This document shows, piece after piece, positions 57,581 to 64,000 of a DNA stretch of 64,000 bases. Under the pieces are notes generated by a model. The model searched no databases. It was not told the origin of the DNA and saw only the letters and a program-made list of their open reading frames with translations. How positions within the stretch are numbered: position 1 is the first letter of the stretch; each line of letters opens with the position of its first letter. A program made the position numbers and the translations under genes. The DNA is taken from NCBI GenBank assembly GCA_036489565.1, contig DASXFN010000049.1:10471-74470 (forward strand). The letters run 5' to 3'. This stretch comes from JAICKN01 sp036489565. Lineage in GTDB: Bacteria > Acidobacteriota > Terriglobia > Terriglobales > Acidobacteriaceae.

Positions 57581-58378
57581 ATGTCCAAACTATTTGCAAT
57601 TACGCTGTTGGTTATCGCGGCCGGATCGGCTTTTCTGTTCATTTCACATCCCTGGATGCCGCACGATATTTCTGCAACGGGAGCCGCGATTGACCGGCAA
57701 ATGTCGGTCACTATTTTGGAATCGGGTGTGGCATTCCTGCTGGCGCAAGTCCTGCTGGCGGCTTTTGTGTGGAAGTTTTCCGAGAACCAGTCGGGCGCCA
57801 TTAAAACATTCCCTGGCGGCGCAGCGGGGTTAATCACTGCCGCAATTGTTCTTGTCGGAACAGAAGTAGTTGCGTTGGGCCTTTTAGGGCAACAGTCCTG
57901 GGCCAGTATGTTCCTTTATCCTGCTTCGCCGGATGCGCTGATCGTGCAAGTGCAGGCGGAGCAATTTGCTTACTATTTCCGCTATCCGGGCCCGGATGGA
58001 AAACTGGGGCCGATTCATCCTGGAATGATGGATGACAGCGCGCAGAATTTTTTTGGCCTGGACCGCCAGCACGATCCCGCATCGAAAGACGACATTGTGA
58101 CCGCAGAGATGGCCGTTCCCGTGGATCGCGAAATCAATTTATTGATGCGCTCGAAAGATGTTGGGCATTCCTTCTATGTTCCTGAGCTGCGGTTGCAGCA
58201 GGATTTTGTGCCGGGGATGGACTTATCGCTTCACTTCACGGCTACGCGCACTGGAACATACGAGATCGCATGCACGCAGTTGTGCGGCATGGGCCACTAC
58301 AAAATGCACGCCCGCCTGATTGTTATGTCAGCGAAAGATTTCGCCGACTGGTTGACAAAGAAAGCGGCGGCGCAATGA
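57581..58378 (+). CDS. Cytochrome c oxidase subunit II
   Basis: 265 residues with two N-terminal membrane helices (about 3-22 and 46-104 region) and a periplasmic cupredoxin domain holding CuA. Metal ligands: His in SKDVGHSFYVPELR and the cluster CTQLCGMGHYKM (Cys, Cys, His, Met). The usual Glu in CxExC is Gln here; it binds through its backbone carbonyl, so CuA is likely retained. The stop overlaps the next start (ATGA). First gene of the oxidase operon. Confidence 0.93.
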   Translation: MSKLFAITLLVIAAGSAFLFISHPWMPHDISATGAAIDRQMSVTILESGVAFLLAQVLLAAFVWKFSENQSGAIKTFPGGAAGLITAAIVLVGTEVVALGLLGQQSWASMFLYPASPDALIVQVQAEQFAYYFRYPGPDGKLGPIHPGMMDDSAQNFFGLDRQHDPASKDDIVTAEMAVPVDREINLLMRSKDVGHSFYVPELRLQQDFVPGMDLSLHFTATRTGTYEIACTQLCGMGHYKMHARLIVMSAKDFADWLTKKAAAQ

Positions 58379-60726
58379 CCGGGCGAACGATGACCGGACA
58401 AACCCAGACCGGCTTTTTGCGAAAGTATCTTTTCAGCCTTGATCACAAAATGATTGGAAAGCAATATTTTCTGCTTTCCCTGTGCGCGGTGCTTGTGGGG
58501 GTGGTCTTCTCCTGGCTCATGCGGATTCATCTGGCATGGCCTGCCTTGAGCATTCCGGGGCTCGGCTGGTTTTCCAGCACAGGCGCTCCCCACGGCGTCA
58601 TCTCTCCAGAATATTATCTGGCGCTGATGACCATGCATGGCACGCTGATGGTCTTCTTTGTGCTGACGCTCGCGCCGCTGGCCGCGTTCGGAAATTATTT
58701 TTTGCCGATCCAGATTGGCGCGGAGGAGATGGCCTTTCCGCGTCTGAATCTGCTTTCCTTCTGGATCACGCTCATTGCCTTTGTGGTTTTGATTTCTTCG
58801 CTGTTCGTGAGTGGCGGATCTTCTATTTCTGGTTGGACGGCCTATCCACCGCTAAGCGCCGTGGGGGCAATTGCGGGGCCAGGAGAAGGAGCGGGACAGA
58901 CGCTCTGGATCGTTTCCATCGCGATCTTCTGCGTGGCGTCGCTGCTCGGTTCCATCAACTTCATCGCGACCACGTTCGACCTTCGCTGCCAGGGCATGAC
59001 GCTGATGCGCATGCCGATGACGGTGTGGGCATGGTTCATCACTTCCTGCATGACGCTGGTAGCTTTTTCGGTTTTGCTTCCCGCCTGCTGGCTGCTGATT
59101 CTGGACCGCGTGGCGGGCACCAGCTTTTTTATTCCGGCAGGGCTAGTGATCAGCGATCAACTGCAGCCTCACTCCGGAGGATCGCCATTGCTGTGGCAGC
59201 ATTTGTTCTGGTTCTTCGGTCATCCGGAAGTTTATATCGCGATACTCCCAGCCATGGGCATAGTCTCGCACGTGCTCATGGCTTCCATGCGCAGGCCCAT
59301 GCTGAGCCATAAAGCGATTATCTATTCGATGATCGCAATTGGTTTTCTGAGTTACGTGCTCTGGGGCCATCACATGTTCGTAAGCGGGATGAATCCATAT
59401 TCCGCGCTAGTGTTTTCCCTGCCCACGCTGGTGATTACGATTCCTTCCACCATCATCACGCTCATCTGGATTGGCAGCCTTTACGGCTCGAAGCTCAGAA
59501 TTACAAGCGCTTCCCTGTTTGCGCTGGGATTTATTTCGGTGTTCGTCAGCGGCGGGGTGAGCGGATTTCTGCTGGCCCAGCCGTCGCTGGATACTTACCT
59601 GCACGCAACGTATTTCGTGGTCGGGCATTTTCATCTGATTATGGGAGTGGCAGCGATTTTCGGGATTTTCGCGGGAACTTATTTCTGGTTTCCTAAGATG
59701 ACAGGCCGCCTGATGAATGAGCCGTTAGGTAAACTGCATTTCTGGCTGACGTTCGTGGGTTCCTACTGCATCTTCATGCCGTTTTATTATCTGGGGCTGG
59801 CAGGGAATGTTCGGCGCGAATCGCAGTTTGTGAGCGCCGCAATGCAATCGCTGATGCCCATTCACAGGTTCATCACGGTTGCCGCCCTGGGCACCGGGGC
59901 GGCGCAGTTAGTCTTCTTATATAACCTCGTATACAGCTGGCGGTGGGGAAAAGCTGCTTCGACGAATCCCTGGGAAGCCACGTCACTGGAGTGGAGCATT
60001 CCCTCGCCTCCCCCCGCTGCAAGTTTTGGCGGCGAAGTTGTAAGCGTCAGTCGCAATCCTTATCAGTACGGAATAGAAGGAGCCCAGGATTTCTTGATGC
60101 AAAGAACAGAGGCAATGACCGCGGGCACCGCCACATCAAGGCTCGCGCCGCCGAAGGTCGCGAACAAGCCGTCTGCTGACACTTCCCTTTCGAAAACCGG
60201 GGTGTGGATTTTTATTGCCGCCAGCGTTATGACCTTTGCCGCGCTCACCAGCGCGCTGCTTGTGCGGCGGGGATCTGCTCAGGATTGGCAACTTTTCCGC
60301 CTTCCAGTGCTTCTTTATTTCAATACTGTGCTCCTGGTTTGCAGCAGCGTAGTGCTGGAGATCGCCCGGCGCTCATTTCCCCAATTCAATCTTTCCGGTC
60401 CGCGCGATGCACGCACAGCTAAGCTTTGTTTGTCCATCACCCTCTTGTTCGGCGCGGTGTTTTTGGGAGGACAGGCTGCCGCCTGGCTGCAATTGCGCTC
60501 ACAAGGATTGACATTCGGCGACGGCCCCAGCAGTTCGTTCTTTTACCTGCTGCTGGAAGCTCATGGCGTGCATGTATTGGTGGGATTGATTGCCATGGCG
60601 TGGGTGCTTGATACGCTTTATCGTTCACAATTGCGCAAACCGTCACTGGAAACATTCGCGCTCTACTGGCACTTCACAACCGCTCTCTGGCTGTACGTGC
60701 TGAGTGTGCTGTTGATCACGATCTAA
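58375..60726 (+). CDS. Cytochrome c oxidase subunit I fused to subunit III
   Basis: 783 residues from ATG 58375, overlapping the coxB stop. Subunit I (about 1-560) has the haem ligands in TMHGTLMVFF and HATYFVVGHFH, the CuB site with the Tyr-linked His in FFGHPEVYIAILPA, and LWGHHMFVSG. The Glu in GHPEVYI marks the A1 (D-channel) class. After a linker (about 560-610, rich in polar residues), a subunit III-like part (about 610-783) has five helices, with YLLLEAHGVHVLVGLIAM and YWHFTTALWLYVL. The terminal oxidase reduces O2 to water and pumps protons. Confidence 0.95.
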   Translation: MTGRTMTGQTQTGFLRKYLFSLDHKMIGKQYFLLSLCAVLVGVVFSWLMRIHLAWPALSIPGLGWFSSTGAPHGVISPEYYLALMTMHGTLMVFFVLTLAPLAAFGNYFLPIQIGAEEMAFPRLNLLSFWITLIAFVVLISSLFVSGGSSISGWTAYPPLSAVGAIAGPGEGAGQTLWIVSIAIFCVASLLGSINFIATTFDLRCQGMTLMRMPMTVWAWFITSCMTLVAFSVLLPACWLLILDRVAGTSFFIPAGLVISDQLQPHSGGSPLLWQHLFWFFGHPEVYIAILPAMGIVSHVLMASMRRPMLSHKAIIYSMIAIGFLSYVLWGHHMFVSGMNPYSALVFSLPTLVITIPSTIITLIWIGSLYGSKLRITSASLFALGFISVFVSGGVSGFLLAQPSLDTYLHATYFVVGHFHLIMGVAAIFGIFAGTYFWFPKMTGRLMNEPLGKLHFWLTFVGSYCIFMPFYYLGLAGNVRRESQFVSAAMQSLMPIHRFITVAALGTGAAQLVFLYNLVYSWRWGKAASTNPWEATSLEWSIPSPPPAASFGGEVVSVSRNPYQYGIEGAQDFLMQRTEAMTAGTATSRLAPPKVANKPSADTSLSKTGVWIFIAASVMTFAALTSALLVRRGSAQDWQLFRLPVLLYFNTVLLVCSSVVLEIARRSFPQFNLSGPRDARTAKLCLSITLLFGAVFLGGQAAAWLQLRSQGLTFGDGPSSSFFYLLLEAHGVHVLVGLIAMAWVLDTLYRSQLRKPSLETFALYWHFTTALWLYVLSVLLITI

Positions 60727-60734
60727 CGACGACC

Positions 60735-61037
60735 ATGAACTGCAAGACTCTATTCCGAAGGATTGCCCGAAGCGCGATAGGCGCGGGAATATTATGCGGC
60801 GCTGCCCCGGCTTTCGCCCAAGGATGCGCGCTGTGTTACACACAGGCCGCTTCCGCTTCGTCGCGGTTCATCCACGCTCTGCGCGGCGGAATTCTCGTCC
60901 TGGTATTTCCTCCCTTGTTGATTTCAGTGGGATTGGCGACCGCCGCCTATCGCAAACGCGACAGGTTCCGCGGGAGCGAATTGAAAACGGAACAAGGCGC
61001 AGATTCGCGCGCCGATGAAATTCACGAGGCGAAGTAA
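60735..61037 (+). CDS. Small membrane protein with CxxC in the cox operon
   Basis: 100 residues, signal-like N terminus (ILCGAAPAFAQ), then GCALCYTQAASASSRF and one hydrophobic helix (GGILVLVFPPLLISVGLATAA), then a charged tail. The CxxC next to the membrane suggests a role in oxidase assembly or copper handling, but this is inference. It begins 8 bases after the fused oxidase gene. Confidence 0.7.
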   Translation: MNCKTLFRRIARSAIGAGILCGAAPAFAQGCALCYTQAASASSRFIHALRGGILVLVFPPLLISVGLATAAYRKRDRFRGSELKTEQGADSRADEIHEAK

Positions 61038-61065
61038 CAGAAAAATTGGTGCGGACTTATAAGCG

Positions 61066-61596
61066 CTAAAGCGCTGAGGCGATGCCCCGCGTTGGAAAGC
61101 GCAGGCACCCAAGCAGGACCACCAGGCGGGTCATGCTCTCATAATTTTCGGTGACCTGACCGGTGTGTATGGAAATCTGGGGCAACACAAGCGCCAAATA
61201 GATTCTGCCCATCGCCTGGAAGGCGTGTAAACGGAATTGCAGCGCATTGTGCACAAGTTTCTCGCCGGCCGACGCCACTGCGGGTTCGGGGCTGCGGCGG
61301 GCCAGTTCACCCATGCGCATGAGCACAGCGGCGTTTTGTGACGCGCCGGAAATATAGTCCACAGCCGCCAGCAAGCGCTCACGATGAATGGCCTTAAAAT
61401 CCTTCGCGGCAAGGTTAGCGCGCAGGAAATCCTCTTCACCAGGATCAATGAGGTTGCGGAAGGCCGCAATATCCACCGGACGAATACTCTTCTCGAGTGC
61501 GTCGTAAGCGACCACAACGCCGCGTCCTTTCACTACGCGCGTTAAAAACACCAGCGCGCAAAGGGAAAGCAGTACGAGAATGAGAGCTATCGTCAT
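61066..61596 (-). CDS. Membrane-anchored protein of unknown function
   Basis: 176 residues with an N-terminal hydrophobic helix (TIALILVLLSLCALVFLTRV) and a helical cytosolic part (LIDPGEEDFLRANLAAKDFK, HRERLLAAVDYISGASQNAA). No family recognised. Its ATG overlaps the stop of the gene upstream by 4 bases, so the pair is translationally coupled. Confidence 0.7.
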   Translation of the reverse strand: MTIALILVLLSLCALVFLTRVVKGRGVVVAYDALEKSIRPVDIAAFRNLIDPGEEDFLRANLAAKDFKAIHRERLLAAVDYISGASQNAAVLMRMGELARRSPEPAVASAGEKLVHNALQFRLHAFQAMGRIYLALVLPQISIHTGQVTENYESMTRLVVLLGCLRFPTRGIASAL

Positions 61597-62351
61597 TTAG
61601 GTTGCAACAACCTTTCTACTTCACGGTTCCAAGCCGCAACATCGGCAGAATCTGGGACCGACGTGAGTGCGGTTTGGGGCTCCGGTACAAGTACATAAAG
61701 CAACCACACCAAAACGCTGGCATGAAACGTAGCCATGGTGATGTAGTCAAAAACTTTAATGTATCCCCATTCCGCCTGGATTGCCGTTGCCATGAGCTGC
61801 ACACTCAGATACATGGCGAAACCTAAGGTAATGCCAAAAACATGCTTGCGCCAGGAGAGACCGAAAAAGTTCGCAATTCCGAACAAACCCAGGAGCAAGC
61901 CCAGTTGCAAGACGTTCGCCCCCCGATCTAAAACATAGGTAATAAACCTAGTTAGCTGGTGCACATTGCCTGGCCAGGCGGAGGCAATGAGGCCAACAGC
62001 AATGAAAAGGAGCACGGCGGTTAGAGATCTAAATAGGAATTTGGAAAAACGTTCCAACGAGGGGTAGGCTCTGGAAAGATTATGAAAAAGCTCGTAGATC
62101 ACTCCGAAGCGCAGAAACACGCTCCCCAAAAGTAGAACAGCGCATAACTTCCAGTAGACATCATCCGAAATACTGCGTGAAAGTATGGTGTAGAGGACAA
62201 ACGGAAATTGGAGAACCTCGTAAGTGATATAACAGAAAAAGATCCGATGCTGCTTATCCAGCCCTTTGCGCCATAAGGCGACCAAAATCCACAACAATAG
62301 GACGTGGGGAGCGACAAGCAGGTACCACCAAAATGACGTCTGAATGATCAT
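61593..62351 (-). CDS. Seven-helix membrane protein of unknown function
   Basis: 252 residues with about seven hydrophobic helices, starting MIIQTSFWWYLLVAPHVLLL. Features: FLRFGVIYELFHNLSRAYPS and WAWPGNV-like loops, then LQLGLLLGLFGIANFFGL. No family recognised; seen here as an acidobacterial-type integral membrane protein. It is the first gene of a two-gene unit with the overlapping gene below. Confidence 0.7.
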   Translation of the reverse strand: MIIQTSFWWYLLVAPHVLLLWILVALWRKGLDKQHRIFFCYITYEVLQFPFVLYTILSRSISDDVYWKLCAVLLLGSVFLRFGVIYELFHNLSRAYPSLERFSKFLFRSLTAVLLFIAVGLIASAWPGNVHQLTRFITYVLDRGANVLQLGLLLGLFGIANFFGLSWRKHVFGITLGFAMYLSVQLMATAIQAEWGYIKVFDYITMATFHASVLVWLLYVLVPEPQTALTSVPDSADVAAWNREVERLLQPK

Positions 62352-62424
62352 GGAGCCTGAGCGGAACTATACCGCTTTTAAAAGGCCCCCACAATCATTC
62401 AAACGTGGTTGGAAATTGAATAGA

Positions 62425-62862
62425 TTAGGCGCTGACGGGATACTTGCTGCCGGGCAGTCCATCTGCCGTCACTGGATACTTGCTGCCGGGCAGTCCATCC
62501 GCCGTCACTGGATACTTGCTGCCGGGCAGTCCATCCGCCGTCACTGGATGCTTGCTGCCGGGCAGTCCATCCGCCGTCACTGGATACTTGCTGCCGGGCA
62601 GTCCATCCGCCACCACCGGAGTCTTGTGGCTTGGCATCCCGTCTGCCACCACCGGAGTTTTGTGGCTTGGCATCCCGTCTGCCGTCACGGAGTGGTTGCT
62701 GCTCGGGGTTGCGTCTGTAGCGACAACGGCACTGTTAGCAATAGCCGCACTGATAGCCACCCGGGTTCGGTTGGCTGATGTCCCGCTGGCCATGGCTGCG
62801 GGTGCGATTGCAACGAGAGCAAAAAGCGTAGCTACTGCAATGTGACTAAGGGGATTTTTCAC
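62425..62862 (-). CDS. Secreted protein with seven 12-residue tandem repeats
   Basis: 145 residues. The signal peptide is MKNPLSHIAVATLFALVAIA with cleavage near AMA|SG; AAAGGAGT lies 11 bases before the ATG. After a 30-residue linker, the mature protein is seven copies of a 12-residue unit ending VSA: two of type (V/T)VADGMPSHKTP and five of type VTADGLPGSK(Y/H)P. No Cys, strongly predicted to be disordered or extended. It resembles no family I know. Possible roles are a cell-surface or matrix linker, or a peptide precursor, all inference. The 36-bp DNA unit is nearly identical between copies, indicating recent expansion. Confidence 0.7.
   Translation of the reverse strand: MKNPLSHIAVATLFALVAIAPAAMASGTSANRTRVAISAAIANSAVVATDATPSSNHSVTADGMPSHKTPVVADGMPSHKTPVVADGLPGSKYPVTADGLPGSKHPVTADGLPGSKYPVTADGLPGSKYPVTADGLPGSKYPVSA
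62440..62690. repeat. 36-bp tandem repeat (minisatellite) within the secreted-protein gene
   Basis: Seven units of 36 bp, five near-identical (CTTGCTGCCGGGCAGTCC core) and two of a variant form (TTGTGGCTTGGCATCCCG core). Units start about 62440 and end about 62690. Copy number is likely to vary. Confidence 0.9.
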
Positions 62863-62993
62863 GGATTTAGAACTCCTTTAAGTAATGTTGTGAGGCTTGG
62901 TGATTCCGTGATAATGTGCCCTCGTCGTCTCAAACGGCAGGTAACCGCTGTAACTAAAAGTTTTCGGAATTCGTAACGATTGGTTCTGCAAAA

Positions 62994-63419
62994 ATGACAG
63001 TCACTTCACCACTCGAAGATCTCTATCGCTCAACGTTGCGGGCGATTTCCGGAGTCTTGCGCAGACTGGAATACCTGGCGGGACTGCGCGATCCGATGGA
63101 GAAGACTTACTCACACTGGGGCTTTGCGCGGGTGTATGGAGAAATTCCGGCGGAGAGGACTTTAAAGCAGGCGCATCGGCAGGCGCTCTCTGAAGTGCTT
63201 TCCACGCCAATAGAACAGTTGACCGGAGACGCAGGAATTTCGGGGCAAGGAACCGGGATTTCCGCCGCAGTTTATATCGAACAACTCTCGGGAAAGAAAG
63301 ATGGCCTGCTGCCGGAGGAGCCCGGCGCGGGAGCAAAACGCCATCTTAATTCAGTACTGCACGCTCTTTCGGCGTTGGAGAAGAGTCGAACAGAGGACGC
63401 CACTCCCCAATCCTCATAG
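62994..63419 (+). CDS. Conserved-looking protein of unknown function
   Basis: 141 residues starting MTVTSPLEDLYRSTLRAISG. Helical N terminus (VLRRLEYLAGLRDPMEKTYS), then HWGFARVYGEIPAERTLKQA and HRQALSEVLSTPIEQLTGDA, and a polar end. No family recognised. The last 74 bases overlap the 3' end of the convergent regulator gene; both frames look genuine. 131 bases upstream lies the repeat-protein gene, transcribed in the opposite direction. Confidence 0.6.
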   Translation: MTVTSPLEDLYRSTLRAISGVLRRLEYLAGLRDPMEKTYSHWGFARVYGEIPAERTLKQAHRQALSEVLSTPIEQLTGDAGISGQGTGISAAVYIEQLSGKKDGLLPEEPGAGAKRHLNSVLHALSALEKSRTEDATPQSS

Positions 63420-63999
63420 CCACCCCGACCACCTGGCCGATGACTTCCGCCTCTTGCGGATAGCGCAGAACGCGCGCCGTTACCGGAGAAAGTGGGTGAG
63501 GCTGCAAAATCATTTCTTCGCGAACCATGGAGCACCAGCAACAAGTGAATCCGGTACGCGTTTCCACAAAATAAATGGGCCGCTCATATTCCGAGCGCCA
63601 GCCGCCGTCGGCGACTTTATTCCGCGACTCATCCACTTGCACAAAAGCGCCCGGCGGCAGCAACGGATACATAGTCAGATCCTCGCTGCCAATGTAACCA
63701 TACGTGAAATGGTGATTCGTGAACTGGGCCAGATACGCCAGAGGCACCATGCCCCATTGCTCGATCATGCGCCCAAAATTTGAGGTCTTCTTTACATCAA
63801 AGCCGGGATCAAGGCGCACAGGAATTTTCACGGCAGAAACGCTTGAAAGCGCGTCGGACAGATGTGAGCGAGGCGGCTGGGCCAGCATTAGATCATCAGG
63901 AATGCCATCCAGTTCTACGCCGTACCAAGCAAGGACTTCGCGAATGTCACGCCGGTAAATTACCGCGAGCGTGTACAAACGATAAATGTTGGGAACTAC
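63346..63999 (-). CDS. XRE-type regulator with S24-like C terminus (partial, right edge)
   Basis: The frame stays open to the window edge, so the N-terminal DNA-binding domain is outside. Visible residues begin NIYRLYTLAVIYRRDIREVL, AWYGV, the usual end of an XRE helix-turn-helix domain, and continue with a LexA/CI-like S24 domain: ALLPPGAFVQVDESRN-type strand, YERPIYFVETRTGFTCCWCS, and ARVLRYPQEAEVIGQVVGVA. It is a likely transcription factor. Whether it self-cleaves cannot be told, because a Ser-Lys pair is not clear. The 3' end overlaps the preceding gene by 74 bases (convergent). Confidence 0.75.
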   Translation of the reverse strand, partial: VVPNIYRLYTLAVIYRRDIREVLAWYGVELDGIPDDLMLAQPPRSHLSDALSSVSAVKIPVRLDPGFDVKKTSNFGRMIEQWGMVPLAYLAQFTNHHFTYGYIGSEDLTMYPLLPPGAFVQVDESRNKVADGGWRSEYERPIYFVETRTGFTCCWCSMVREEMILQPHPLSPVTARVLRYPQEAEVIGQVVGVAMRIGEWRPLFDSSPTPKERAVLN

Positions 64000-64000
64000 A

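Noticed and set aside
62440..62690. CRISPR-like short repeats
   Set aside because: The 36-bp units are directly adjacent with no unique spacers and encode a regular 12-residue peptide in one frame.

Overview
The window looks like a chromosome segment of a Gram-negative, aerobic acidobacterium, probably subdivision 1 (Terriglobia, Koribacter-like). This is inferred from: a complete LPS-export cluster (lptC/A, lptB) next to rpoN and hpf; a FadL-type outer-membrane protein; an A-type cytochrome oxidase; a tandem DUF507 pair; many small conserved-looking proteins; and abundant REP-like palindromes of the form GGCTAAAGCC / GGCACGGCTAAAGCCGTGCC. Species cannot be read from the sequence. Both window edges cut genes: the 5' end of ahcY on the left and the N-terminal part of an XRE/S24-type regulator on the right.

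Layout. 1-3.4 kb: ahcY, then a repeat-rich strip with two terminators that follow no visible gene, a REP-associated transposase (RAYT) bracketed by inverted REP pairs, a PD-(D/E)XK nuclease-like gene and a coupled small Cys-rich protein. 3.5-11 kb: a GT39-like membrane protein with a TPR tail, fadL with a structured leader, an HD-GYP gene broken by a frameshift at an A6 run, and a Fic protein behind an AT-rich palindromic region. 11-18.6 kb: small basic proteins, an RRM protein, a PilZ-like protein, the methylmalonyl-CoA mutase large subunit, glgC and ybjQ, with most of the REP/MITE-like repeats. 19-27.5 kb: recJ coupled to a small gene, the DUF507 pair, a frameshifted TPR protein, queG, and a secreted peptidase-like TPR protein whose zinc site is lost. 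27.6-41 kb: csp, yihY/brkB, a two-gene secreted operon including a matrixin-like protein whose zinc site is destroyed, a ConA-like secreted protein, a large GH55-like double beta-helix protein and a dual-kinase hybrid sensor. 41-50 kb: zinc ribbon, SnoaL-like protein, hpf-rpoN-lptB-lptCA and a DUF4139 protein. 50-64 kb: REC-GGDEF cyclase, fused 2-oxoacid dehydrogenase E1, gph-like HAD, transglutaminase-like protein, tRNA-Cys with a duplicated 3' end, sulfotransferase-like gene, cox operon, two coupled membrane genes, a secreted 12-residue-repeat protein, and the partial regulator.

How the genes work together. The lptCA-lptB-rpoN-hpf block follows the order known from Proteobacteria and ties envelope export to alternative-sigma and ribosome-hibernation functions. 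The cox block (II, fused I+III, small CxxC membrane protein) is a compact terminal-oxidase operon. Several signalling genes (HD-GYP, PilZ-like, REC-GGDEF) point to c-di-GMP control, but the HD-GYP gene is out of frame as written. The most unusual features are the RAYT/REP system and its composite repeats, two secreted proteins with eroded metallopeptidase sites within about 5 kb, the 36-bp minisatellite secreted protein, and the tRNA-Cys 3' duplication.
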